DNA of 33,682 bases from Butyrivibrio sp. INlla18 (GTDB lineage: Bacteria; Bacillota; Clostridia; Lachnospirales; Lachnospiraceae). Under the pieces are notes generated by a model. That model did no database searches, was not told the origin of the DNA, and worked only from the letters and a program-made list of their open reading frames with translations. Position 1 is the first letter of the stretch; the number at the start of each line of letters is the position of its first letter. Below are positions 14,891 through 22,770 of the stretch, piece after piece. The stretch is taken from assembly GCF_900103635.1 (NCBI RefSeq), contig NZ_FMXK01000027.1:1-33682 (forward strand), read 5' to 3'. The position numbers and the translations under genes are program-made.

Positions 14891-17800
14891 TTATACTCTT
14901 TCAACACCGATGGTAACCTTTTCGCCGTTGATATCCCATTCCTTAGCATTTGCTACGTCTGATCCATAAACAATCTCGTTTGCAAGAACCTTAGATGAGA
15001 TGCTGTCTTCGTGAGCCTTAACAATCTCAGCAAGCTTGTCATTTCCGTTAAGAGAAACTTTGATGTGATCCATTACTTCAAAGCCTGAATCCTTACGCAT
15101 TGTCTGAACCTTACTGATAACTTCAAGTACAAAGCCTTCGTTAACAAGCTCTTCTGTGAGGTTAGTATCAAGAACTACTGTGATACCCCAGTTCTCCTGT
15201 GATACAAAGCCTTCCTTCTGAGCCATCTCGATAAGGAGATCTTCCTTAACAAGCTCTACGTCAACATCGTTAACTGTGAACTTGATAGATCCGTTTGTGT
15301 TAAGCTCATCCATTGTAGCGTTTCCATCAAGACCTTCAAGGTAACCCTTGATAGCGCCGATGTTCTTGCCGTACTTAGGTCCAAGTGTCTTGAGCTGTGG
15401 CTTGAATGTGTAGCTTGTGAAGTCACGAACATCATCTGTAAATGCTACGTTCTTAACATTAAGCTCATCTCTGATGATCTCTGTGTAGAACTCGCCTACA
15501 GTCTGCTCAGCTTTAACATACATCTGTCCGATAGGCTGACGATTCTTGATGTTTGCTGCGTTTCTAGCTGCACGTCCAAGTACTACGATATCAAGAACTT
15601 CTTCCATGTCCTTCTCAAGCTTCTCGTCGATAAGTGAAGCATCAACTGCTGGGAAGTCGCAGAGGTGGATACTCTCTGGAGCATCAGCAAAGCTTGTGCG
15701 AACAAGGTTCTGATAGATCTCTTCTGTCATGAATGGAACCATAGGAGCTGCTGCCTTAGCTACAGTAACAAGTGCTGTATAAAGAGTCATATAAGCAGAG
15801 ATCTTGTCCTGCTCCATTCCCTTAGCCCAGAATCTCTCTCTTGAACGACGAACATACCAGTTAGACATCTCGTCAACAAAGTTATCAAGAGCCTTTCCAG
15901 CTTCTGGAATTCTATAGTTGTTAAGGTTCTCATCTACAGCCTTAACACAGCTGTTAAGCTTTGAAAGGAGCCACTTATCCATTACTGTGAGCTTATCGAG
16001 CTCAAGCTTGTAATTAGCAGCATCAAAGCCATCGATATTAGCATAAAGTACGAAGAATGCGTATGTATTCCAAAGTGTTCCAAGGAACTTACGCTGTCCT
16101 TCCATAACAGCATCACCTGCAAAACGGCTAGGAAGCCATGGTGCACTGTTTGTATAGAAGTACCATCTGATAGCATCAGCGCCGTACTTCTCAAGAGCTT
16201 CGAAAGGATCAACTGCGTTGCCCTTTGACTTACTCATCTTCTGTCCATTCTCATCCTGAACAAGACCAAGAACGATAACATTCTTGAATGCAGGCTTGTT
16301 GAAAAGAAGTGTTGCCTCAGCGTGAAGTGAGTAGAACCATCCTCTTGTCTGGTCTACAGCTTCTGAGATGAACTCTGCAGGGAACTGCTTCTCAAAGAGT
16401 TCCTTGTTCTCAAATGGGTAGTGAAGCTGAGCAAATGGCATTGCACCTGAATCGAACCAGCAGTCAATAACCTCTTTTACTCTGTGCATCTTCTTGCCGC
16501 ACTTAGGACAAGTGATCTCAAACTTATCAATGTAAGGTCTGTGAAGCTCTGTTGTCTCAGCAGATGGATCTCCTGAAAGTTCAGCGAGCTCTTTTCTTGA
16601 TCCTACTGAAAGCTGGTGACCGCAGTCATCACACTCCCAGATGTTAAGTGGAGTTCCCCAATATCTATCACGTGAGATACCCCAGTCCTGAATATTCTCA
16701 AGCCAGTCACCGAAACGTCCCTTACCGATTGACTCAGGAACCCAGTTTATCTCTTTGTTGTTGCGGATGAGATCATCCTTAACTTCTGTAACCTTGATGA
16801 ACCATGATGAACGAGCATAGTAAAGAAGTGGTGTACCACATCTCCAGCAGTGAGGATAATCATGCTCCATCTTTGGTGCAGCAAATAAGAGTCCTCTCTT
16901 ATCAAGGTCTTTTAATACCTCTGGATCTGCACTGATAGCGCCCTCATCCATCTCTTTCTGAGTTGGCTTACATCTCATTCCAGCAAATGGAGTCTCAGGC
17001 TTAAGACGACCTTCTCCATCAACCATCTGTACAAGTGGAGCGTCATACTTACGTCCAACTCTAGCATCGTCTTCACCGAATGCAGGAGCGATATGTACGA
17101 TACCTGTACCATCTGACATAGTTACATATGTATCGCAATAGATGAAGAATGCCTTCTTGTGCTGCTTAGCAGTTTCATCTGCTGCGCACTGGTAAAGAGG
17201 CTCATACTCTTTGTACTCAAGATCTGTACCAACGTATGTCTCGAGAACTTCGTATGCCTTCTGTCCTTCTGAATCCTTATCAAGTAATGTGCCGAGTACT
17301 TTATCTGCGAGAGCTTCTGCAAGATAGTAAACATTTCCGTCTACTGCCTTAACCTTGATGTACTTCTCATCTGGGTTTACGCAAAGGCCGATGTTTGAAG
17401 GAAGTGTCCAAGGTGTTGTTGTCCAAGCAAGGAAATATGCATCCTCGTCCTTAACCTTGAAACGAACGATAGCTGTACGCTCTTTTAAGAGCTTGTAGCC
17501 CTGTGCTACTTCGTGTGATGAAAGAGGTGTTCCACAACGTGGGCAGTAAGGTACTACCTTAAATCCCTTGTAAAGAAGTCCCTTCTTCCAGATCTCATTA
17601 AGAGCCCACCACTCTGACTCGATGAAATTATCATCATATGTGATGTATGGGTGCTCCATATCAGCCCAGAAACCTACTGTGCCTGAGAAGTCTTCCCACA
17701 TTCCCTTATATTTCCATACAGATTCCTTACATTTTTTGATGAAAGGCTCCATACCGTATTCTTCGATCTGCTCTTTTCCGTCGAGACCGAGCATCTTTTC

Positions 17801-18088
17801 TACTTCAAGCTCAACAGGAAGACCGTGTGTATCCCAACCAGCCTTACGAGGAACGGTGTAACCCTTCATAGTACGGTATCTTGGGATCATATCCTTAATA
17901 GCACGTGTGAGAACGTGTCCGATATGTGGCTTACCATTAGCTGTTGGAGGGCCATCATAGAACATATACATCTCACCCTTGCTGCGTGTGTCTACACTCT
18001 TTTTGAAGATGTCTTCTTTTTTCCAGAATTCTTCGATCTTCTTTTCTCTGCCGACAAAATTCATGTCAGTTTCGACTTTGTTATACAT
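14891..18088 (-). CDS. ileS: Isoleucyl-tRNA synthetase, type 2 (IleS2-like)
   Basis: This class I synthetase charges tRNA-Ile with isoleucine. It is 1065 residues, with the HIGH motif at H55-I-G-H58 after FYDGPPTANGKP and the KMSKS motif at K617-M-S-K-S621. Zinc-type cysteine pairs are seen in PYCPRCGTPLSSHEVAQGYK, ECDDCGHQLS and CPKCGKKM. The editing domain lies between HIGH and KMSKS. The length and the segments RKAGWDTHGLPVELEVEK and IEEYGMEPFIKKCKESV match the eukaryote-like type 2 enzymes rather than E. coli-type IleS. I chose the ATG at 18088, with AAAGGAG seven bases upstream. An upstream in-frame ATG at 18181 would translate the T-box terminator and is rejected. Expression is controlled by the T-box leader. 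Confidence 0.96.
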   Translation of the reverse strand: MYNKVETDMNFVGREKKIEEFWKKEDIFKKSVDTRSKGEMYMFYDGPPTANGKPHIGHVLTRAIKDMIPRYRTMKGYTVPRKAGWDTHGLPVELEVEKMLGLDGKEQIEEYGMEPFIKKCKESVWKYKGMWEDFSGTVGFWADMEHPYITYDDNFIESEWWALNEIWKKGLLYKGFKVVPYCPRCGTPLSSHEVAQGYKLLKERTAIVRFKVKDEDAYFLAWTTTPWTLPSNIGLCVNPDEKYIKVKAVDGNVYYLAEALADKVLGTLLDKDSEGQKAYEVLETYVGTDLEYKEYEPLYQCAADETAKQHKKAFFIYCDTYVTMSDGTGIVHIAPAFGEDDARVGRKYDAPLVQMVDGEGRLKPETPFAGMRCKPTQKEMDEGAISADPEVLKDLDKRGLLFAAPKMEHDYPHCWRCGTPLLYYARSSWFIKVTEVKDDLIRNNKEINWVPESIGKGRFGDWLENIQDWGISRDRYWGTPLNIWECDDCGHQLSVGSRKELAELSGDPSAETTELHRPYIDKFEITCPKCGKKMHRVKEVIDCWFDSGAMPFAQLHYPFENKELFEKQFPAEFISEAVDQTRGWFYSLHAEATLLFNKPAFKNVIVLGLVQDENGQKMSKSKGNAVDPFEALEKYGADAIRWYFYTNSAPWLPSRFAGDAVMEGQRKFLGTLWNTYAFFVLYANIDGFDAANYKLELDKLTVMDKWLLSKLNSCVKAVDENLNNYRIPEAGKALDNFVDEMSNWYVRRSRERFWAKGMEQDKISAYMTLYTALVTVAKAAAPMVPFMTEEIYQNLVRTSFADAPESIHLCDFPAVDASLIDEKLEKDMEEVLDIVVLGRAARNAANIKNRQPIGQMYVKAEQTVGEFYTEIIRDELNVKNVAFTDDVRDFTSYTFKPQLKTLGPKYGKNIGAIKGYLEGLDGNATMDELNTNGSIKFTVNDVDVELVKEDLLIEMAQKEGFVSQENWGITVVLDTNLTEELVNEGFVLEVISKVQTMRKDSGFEVMDHIKVSLNGNDKLAEIVKAHEDSISSKVLANEIVYGSDVANAKEWDINGEKVTIGVERV

Positions 18089-18112
18089 TTTCAAGCTCCT
18101 TTCTTGTGAAAC

Positions 18113-18375
18113 AAAAAAGCCTCGTCCTTGTAAAAAGGACGAGGCAAAATATCGATCTCGTTGTACCACCTGTTTACACATACGCGCAAGCTCATCGCTT
18201 GTTGAATACGCTTTCCGTTAACGCCAGAACCTACGTCAGGATCTACTCATTTCAACCCCGCAGCTCAGAAGTGATTTTCAATAAGTTTCTACTCGCACCG
18301 CCTCGCACCAACCGGCGGCTCTCTGAAAGCTTTCATAAACTATCTACTGTCTTCGTCACAGCTTTTACTCATATT
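18113..18375 (-). ncRNA. T-box leader (tRNA-Ile responsive) of ileS
   Basis: On the minus strand the leader starts near 18375 and shows GACGAAGACAGTAG, then the Stem I AGAGAGCCG (18324 down) and GGTTGGTGCGAGGCGG. In GAAAATCACTTCTGAGC the triplet ATC (18275-18273) is the likely specifier, an isoleucine codon. The T-box sequence AGGTGGTACAACGAG is at 18171-18157. The terminator is an 11-bp stem, GCCTCGTCCTT with AAGGACGAGGC (18119-18145), followed by TTTTTTG. In the antiterminator, ACGAG can pair with CTCGT and AGG with CCT from the terminator's 5' arm, leaving TGGTACA in the bulge to pair with the tRNA CCA end. Uncharged tRNA-Ile would therefore allow ileS expression. Confidence 0.92.
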
Positions 18376-18381
18376 GCACAC

Positions 18382-18410
18382 ATTCTACTACGGATAATTA
18401 AAATATGCAA
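18382..18410 (-). promoter_or_regulatory. Promoter of ileS
   Basis: TTGCAT (18410-18405) and TAGAAT (18387-18382) on the minus strand are exactly 17 bases apart. The predicted start, near 18375, falls just before the first conserved T-box bases. Confidence 0.7.
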
Positions 18411-18451
18411 GGGCAATTTATCGTCTGAACCACGGAAGGCTTAAATCTTTT

Positions 18452-18523
18452 TTAGTCTTCAAGGGCTTTATAAACACAAGCTGCAAGAGCTGCGCCAATA
18501 CATCCTGCAACATATTTGAATGG
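18452..18523 (-). pseudogene. Possible relic: C-terminal hydrophobic helix of a lost membrane protein
   Basis: On the minus strand a 24-codon frame, bounded upstream by TGA (18524-18526) and ending in TAA at 18452, reads PFKYVAGCIGAALAAC and then VYKALED. No start codon or ribosome binding site fits. A glycine/alanine-rich helix ending in 'VYKAL' and a charged tail resembles the last membrane helix of channel proteins such as the aquaporin/GlpF family, so this may be the stub of a deleted gene. A chance frame of this length is also possible. The stretch between it and the GH28 start (18526-18625) holds no gene I can see. Confidence 0.3.
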
Positions 18524-18625
18524 TCAAAATCGCCTATATTCTGGAGGATTTTTACTAGAATAAGGTTAATATTCTTTGTAATATGGTTATGGAAAAAATT
18601 CTATATATTATTTGGGGATTTAACT

Positions 18626-20188
18626 ATGGTAAAAGACTTTGAATTCTTATTAGACTATAGGACAACTGACTCAGAAGCTGAAGTTTTCTGGGATCTGCCT
18701 CTTGATGCAGATCCAGATTGTGAGTACCTAGTTGTTAACAATTCTGCTGATGAAACTATTAAGACCAAAAAAACTCACGCTTCTCTATCTGGCTTAACTC
18801 CAGAGAGTCAGTATGATATTTCTGTATATATCGTTTATCCAGACAAAAGAGCTGACCATAAAAATGATCCTGTTCTCTTAGGACAGTTCTCTTTGCAGAC
18901 AGCTAAGGCCAAAAAGAAAATAGATATAACTGCTGCCCCTTATAACGCAGTTGGGGATGGCAAGACCAATAATACTGATGCTATTCAGGCTGCTCTTACA
19001 GATTGCGACAAGGACAGCTTCATCTATATTCCTGCTGGAACTTTTTTGACCGGAGCTTTGAACGTCCACTCTGACACCGAAATATATCTTGAAGAAGGAG
19101 CTCTTTTACAGGGAACAGAGAATCCAGAAGATTATCTTCCAAAGATCTGGAGCAGATTTGAAGGTCATGAGATGGAGTGCTACAGAAGCCTTTTAAACCT
19201 GGGCGAACTTGACCACGACGCAGACTACAACTGCAAGAACGTCATCATCTACGGTAAAGGGTCAATCATGGGCGGAGGCGCTACTCTTGCCAAGGCCATA
19301 GCAAGGACCGAAGGGGAAAGACTTAAGGATTACATAGCATCTCTTGGAGATAAGATAAAAGAATATGAAAAGCCAGAGACAATCGCCAGTAGATTCAGAG
19401 GCCGCCTCATCAACATGAGCAACTGCCAAAATATATGGATCCATGGCCTTACTTTGGGTTATGGTCCAGCATGGAACCTGCACTTTATCTATTCAGATAA
19501 CATCGTAACAGACCACTGCACCATTAAGTCAGAAGGCGTTTGGAACGGCGATGGCTGGGATCCAGATTCTTCAACTAACTCTACTATTTATGCCTGCGAC
19601 TTCTACACAGAAGATGACTCCGTTGCTATCAAGTCAGGCAAGAATCCAGAAGGTAACGTAATAAATAGGCCAACCAAGCATATCCGTGTTTTTGACTGCG
19701 TAACCAACTTCGGCCATGGCCTCTGCATAGGAAGTGAAATGTCAGGCGGTGTTGAAGATGTTCGCCTCTGGGACTGCGAAATGGGTCCAACCTGGTCCGG
19801 AATAGAAATAAAAGCCACCAAAAAACGTGGTGGCTTTGTAAAAAATATCCTTGTTAGAGACATTACTGCTTCTCACATTCAGATGCACTCTGTTGGCTAC
19901 AACGATGATGGAGAAGGCTCAAAGGTTCCTCCACTTCTTGGGGATTGCCACTTTGAACGAATGCACTTACTTGGCAGATTCCTCGATAACAATGCTGGCA
20001 AGAATGAATGGCATGACTGCCCATCAATCTTACTTTGCGGATTTGATGTTCCTGGCTATGAGATCAAGAACGTATCCTTTAAAGATATCGAAATGGAAGA
20101 GCCAGCAGAAGGAATCGATTCAATTCATATGGAATATTGCGAGTGTATTACTTTCGAGAATATGAAGAATGTTACAAGAAAGACATAA
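18626..20188 (+). CDS. GH28 family glycosidase (polygalacturonase-like), cytoplasmic
   Basis: A 520-residue protein without a signal peptide. Residues about 1-95 look like a fibronectin-III-type beta domain (SEAEVFWDLP, then SGLTPESQYDISVYIVYPD). Residues about 98-500 form the right-handed beta-helix of family GH28, opening with AAPYNAVGDGKTNNTDAIQAAL. Catalytic-region motifs are D312-P-D314-S, D330-D331 in YTEDDSVAIKSG, H364 in GHGLCIGSEMSGG, and K396 in GIEIKATKKRGG. The usual R-x-K at the last site reads E-I-K here. The lack of an export signal implies hydrolysis of imported pectic oligosaccharides. GGGGAT lies about eight bases before the ATG. It stands alone on the plus strand and overlaps the convergent aldolase gene by 17 bases. 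The exact substrate is open. Confidence 0.9.
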   Translation: MVKDFEFLLDYRTTDSEAEVFWDLPLDADPDCEYLVVNNSADETIKTKKTHASLSGLTPESQYDISVYIVYPDKRADHKNDPVLLGQFSLQTAKAKKKIDITAAPYNAVGDGKTNNTDAIQAALTDCDKDSFIYIPAGTFLTGALNVHSDTEIYLEEGALLQGTENPEDYLPKIWSRFEGHEMECYRSLLNLGELDHDADYNCKNVIIYGKGSIMGGGATLAKAIARTEGERLKDYIASLGDKIKEYEKPETIASRFRGRLINMSNCQNIWIHGLTLGYGPAWNLHFIYSDNIVTDHCTIKSEGVWNGDGWDPDSSTNSTIYACDFYTEDDSVAIKSGKNPEGNVINRPTKHIRVFDCVTNFGHGLCIGSEMSGGVEDVRLWDCEMGPTWSGIEIKATKKRGGFVKNILVRDITASHIQMHSVGYNDDGEGSKVPPLLGDCHFERMHLLGRFLDNNAGKNEWHDCPSILLCGFDVPGYEIKNVSFKDIEMEEPAEGIDSIHMEYCECITFENMKNVTRKT

Positions 20189-21242
20189 GTCTTTCTACAT
20201 CTTCTTTTGTAGTAGCCCAGTCTGTGGCAAGTCTGATAACTGTATGGCTATCATCGTACTTTTCCCAGAAACCGTAGCGGATATTCTTATCAAGTTCTTT
20301 TAACTTCTCATCCTCTACTACGATGAACTGCTGATTTGTTGGGGAATCAAGGAATATTTTGTAGCCCTTCTCCTCAAGTCCCTTTCTCAGAAGCTCTGCC
20401 ATCTCGATGGCATTTTCGCTGATCTTGAAATAAAGATCATCAGTAAACAGCGTATCAAACTGAAGTCCAAGGAGCCATCCCTTTGCAAGAAGTGCTCCAT
20501 GCTGCTTGATAACAGGGATTGGGTGCTTGGTAGTAACGCCCTTTGTGAATACTACTGCCTCTCCAAACAAAGCTCCAACCTTGGTTCCGCCGATGTAGAA
20601 CACATCTACAAGGCTTGCGATATCCTGAATTGTCACATCAGTTCTTTTACTCATAAGGCCATATCCAAGTCTTGCTCCATCAAGGAAAAGAGGAATCTTA
20701 TATTCCTTACAAACCTCAGAAATAGCTGTAAGCTCAGCCTTGGTATAAAGAGTGCCATACTCAGTAGGGTGTGAAATATAGACAGCGCCAGGAAAAACCA
20801 TGTGCTCGTGATTAGCATCACCATAGAATTTCTCAAGAAGCTTCTTTAAATCTGGAGCTGCGATCTTGCCGATATTGTCTCCGTACTTCTTAGTGTCTTT
20901 TTCCTCACCATAATATGGAATAGTGAGGACCTTGTGACCTGCATGCTCGATAGCGCCTGCCTCGTGAGCAGCCACATGACCAGTCTCTGCGGCAACTACG
21001 CCCTCATATGGCTGAAGGAGCATGTCGATTATAGTCTGATTGGTCTGTGTTCCTCCCACAAGGAAGAATACATCTGCGTTTGGCTGACCGCAGACCTTTT
21101 TGATCTTGTCCGCAGCGCTTTTACAATAACCATCTGTGCCGTAGCCATCGATCTGCTCAAAGTTTGTTTCCTGAAGACGCTGCAATATCTGTGGATGCGC
21201 GCCCTTTGTGTAATCACTAGAAAATGAAATCCTGCTGTCCAT
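20172..21242 (-). CDS. Low-specificity threonine aldolase family protein (PLP enzyme)
   Basis: This 356-residue fold-type I pyridoxal-phosphate enzyme belongs to the threonine aldolase/beta-eliminating lyase group, which splits L-threonine or allo-threonine to glycine and acetaldehyde. Marks are SSDYTKGAHPQIL at the N-terminus, FFLVGGTQTNQT (59-70), ETGHVAAHEAGAIE, IPLFLDGARLGYGL with D188 and R191, and the cofactor lysine K221 in FYIGGTKVGALFGEA. Length is typical. AGAGGA precedes the ATG by about eight bases. It lies 20 bases after the methionine-sulfoxide reductase gene, with which it is probably co-transcribed. Its 3' end overlaps the convergent GH28 gene, and there is no terminator between them. 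Stereospecificity (L versus allo) cannot be read from sequence. Confidence 0.92.
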   Translation of the reverse strand: MDSRISFSSDYTKGAHPQILQRLQETNFEQIDGYGTDGYCKSAADKIKKVCGQPNADVFFLVGGTQTNQTIIDMLLQPYEGVVAAETGHVAAHEAGAIEHAGHKVLTIPYYGEEKDTKKYGDNIGKIAAPDLKKLLEKFYGDANHEHMVFPGAVYISHPTEYGTLYTKAELTAISEVCKEYKIPLFLDGARLGYGLMSKRTDVTIQDIASLVDVFYIGGTKVGALFGEAVVFTKGVTTKHPIPVIKQHGALLAKGWLLGLQFDTLFTDDLYFKISENAIEMAELLRKGLEEKGYKIFLDSPTNQQFIVVEDEKLKELDKNIRYGFWEKYDDSHTVIRLATDWATTKEDVERLMSFL

Positions 21243-21262
21243 ACACTTATCCTCTTATATTT

Positions 21263-21733
21263 TTAGTTAAAAGAAACTGCGGAAAAATCTATTACTTCTT
21301 CTAAAGTCTTCACAACAAGTTCAAGTCCAGCCTGGTCCTCTTCATTGAATCTATTAAGGCTAGGGCTATCTATATCAAGTACACCTACAACCTTGCCATC
21401 CTTGTGGATTGGCACAACGATCTCAGAATTGGATGCGCTGTCACAGGCGATGTGTCCTGCAAATTCATGAACATTTGCAACGAGCTGTGTTTCATCATTT
21501 CCAGCTGCAGTTCCGCAAACGCCCTTTCCAAGCTGAATTCTGATGCAGGCAACCTTTCCCTGAAATGGTCCCAGTAAAAGAGATCCCTTATCCATGAGGT
21601 AGAATCCTGCCCAGTTGAGGTCTTCCATGTTGTCATATAAAAGAGCTGAGGCATTGGATAATACTGGAATGAAATTTGGCTCATCCTCTGCCAGAACTTT
21701 TATCTGTGCTGCAAGTAACTTGTAATCTGTCAT
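21263..21733 (-). CDS. msrC: Free methionine-(R)-sulfoxide reductase (GAF domain)
   Basis: A 156-residue single-GAF protein that reduces free L-methionine-(R)-sulfoxide with thioredoxin-type electron donors. The three key cysteines are C63 (in KVACIRI), C73 (in GKGVCGTAA) and C97 (in GHIACDSASNSEIVVP). Their spacing of 10 and 24 is the same as in E. coli YebR/MsrC (C84, C94, C118). LNWAGFYL and LGPFQGK are also family hallmarks, so the assignment is firm. AAGGAG lies eight bases before the ATG. It heads a two-gene operon with the aldolase. Its promoter sits inside the terminator of the upstream transporter operon. Confidence 0.96.
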   Translation of the reverse strand: MTDYKLLAAQIKVLAEDEPNFIPVLSNASALLYDNMEDLNWAGFYLMDKGSLLLGPFQGKVACIRIQLGKGVCGTAAGNDETQLVANVHEFAGHIACDSASNSEIVVPIHKDGKVVGVLDIDSPSLNRFNEEDQAGLELVVKTLEEVIDFSAVSFN

Positions 21734-21753
21734 GTCTGATACTCCTTGTACTT

Positions 21754-21788
21754 AAAAAAGTGGATATGAATTTTTGATCCATATCCAC
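21754..21788 (-). terminator. Terminator of the first opp operon
   Basis: GTGGATATG (21760-21768) and CATATCCAC (21780-21788) form a 9-bp stem with an 11-base loop, and the minus strand continues TTTTTTAAG. It lies about 37 bases after the oppF1 stop. Confidence 0.85.
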
Positions 21789-21789
21789 G

Positions 21790-21818
21790 ATTCTAACATT
21801 GTTTTATCTTGTGCACAA
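21790..21818 (-). promoter_or_regulatory. Promoter of msrC-aldolase, overlapping the opp terminator
   Basis: On the minus strand, TTGTGC (21818-21813) and TAGAAT (21795-21790) are exactly 17 bases apart. The predicted start, near 21783, falls inside the 5' arm of the terminator hairpin (21788-21780), so transcripts from here could not form the full stem. Confidence 0.6.
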
Positions 21819-21825
21819 TCTATTT

Positions 21826-22770
21826 TTAGTTTTTCTCAGATGTCCACTTTTCAAACTCTTCGTCGGTACACTTTACATAATGGTTTCCATCTACCAGGTG
21901 CTCCGTTCCCTTGTTGTAATCAAGTCCTGAAGTCTTGTAATCATAGCTTATGGCTTCACGGCTCTTTTCAAGCTCAGGATTAGGAATAGGAATAGCTGAC
22001 AAAAGACTTTTTGTATATGGATGGATCGGATTATTAAAGATCTCATCCGTTGTACCAGTCTCAAGGAGGTGTCCTAAATGAAGAACTCCAATCCTGTCTG
22101 AAATGTACTTAACCATTGAAAGGTCATGAGCAATGAACAGATATGCTGTTCCAAGCTCTTCCTGAATATCCTTCATAAGGTTTACTACCTGGGCCTGAAT
22201 ACTAACGTCAAGGGCAGAAATACACTCATCAGCAATAACGAGCTTTGGATTTAAGATAAGTGCTCTTGCGATACCTACACGCTGTCTCTGTCCACCAGAG
22301 AACTGATGTGGATAGCGGTCTGCATGCTCCTTGGCAAGTCCAACCTTATTAAGGATTGCCTCTACCTTCTTATCTCTTTCCTCGCTGTTCTTGCAGATAT
22401 GATGGATATCAAGAGCTTCGCCGATTATATCCTTGATCTTCTTTCTAGGATTAAGTGAAGCCATTGGATCCTGGAAGATCATCTGCATCTGAATCCTTAA
22501 GTTTTCCTTGGTATCTCTGTTCATCTTGCCAGAGATATCCATTCCATCAAAGGTGATCTTACCTTCTGTTGGATTATAAAGTCTTATGATACTTCTACCA
22601 ATGGTAGATTTTCCTGAACCAGACTCTCCAACAAGGCCGTAAGTCTCACCTGGATAAACCTTAAAGCTGACATTTTCTACAGCCTTAACTGTAAATGTCT
22701 TGCTAACTGGAAAATACTGTCTAAGTCCCTCTACTTCAAGGAGAGGCGCTGCATTATAATTTGCTGCCAT
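21826..22770 (-). CDS. oppF: Oligopeptide-type ABC transporter ATP-binding protein OppF (first system)
   Basis: A 314-residue ABC ATPase, one of the two that drive the OppBC pore. The Walker A motif is G48-E-S-G-S-G-K-S55; the Q-loop region is QMIFQDPMASLNPRKKI; the signature is FSGGQRQR; Walker B is LVIADECISALD (note C where P is usual, DEC rather than DEP); and the switch histidine is in FIAHDLSMV. The tail after IPIPNPE is short and lacks the full cysteine-containing oligopeptide C-terminal domain (it ends HYVKCTDEEFEKWTSEKN). AAAGGAGG lies nine bases before the ATG, inside the end of oppD, which it overlaps by 17 bases. It is the last gene of the five-gene operon. Confidence 0.93.
   Translation of the reverse strand: MAANYNAAPLLEVEGLRQYFPVSKTFTVKAVENVSFKVYPGETYGLVGESGSGKSTIGRSIIRLYNPTEGKITFDGMDISGKMNRDTKENLRIQMQMIFQDPMASLNPRKKIKDIIGEALDIHHICKNSEERDKKVEAILNKVGLAKEHADRYPHQFSGGQRQRVGIARALILNPKLVIADECISALDVSIQAQVVNLMKDIQEELGTAYLFIAHDLSMVKYISDRIGVLHLGHLLETGTTDEIFNNPIHPYTKSLLSAIPIPNPELEKSREAISYDYKTSGLDYNKGTEHLVDGNHYVKCTDEEFEKWTSEKN

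Noticed and set aside
18089..18181. N-terminal extension of ileS to an ATG at 18181
   Set aside because: The extra 31 codons translate the T-box terminator hairpin. The ATG at 18088 has AAAGGAG at the right distance and matches the family N-terminus.
19811..19837. Perfect 9-bp inverted repeat (AAAGCCACC/GGTGGCTTT) inside the GH28 gene
   Set aside because: It looks like a terminator stem but sits in the conserved K-A-T-K-K-R-G-G coding motif and lacks a proper T-run on either strand, so it is most likely a chance result of codon use.
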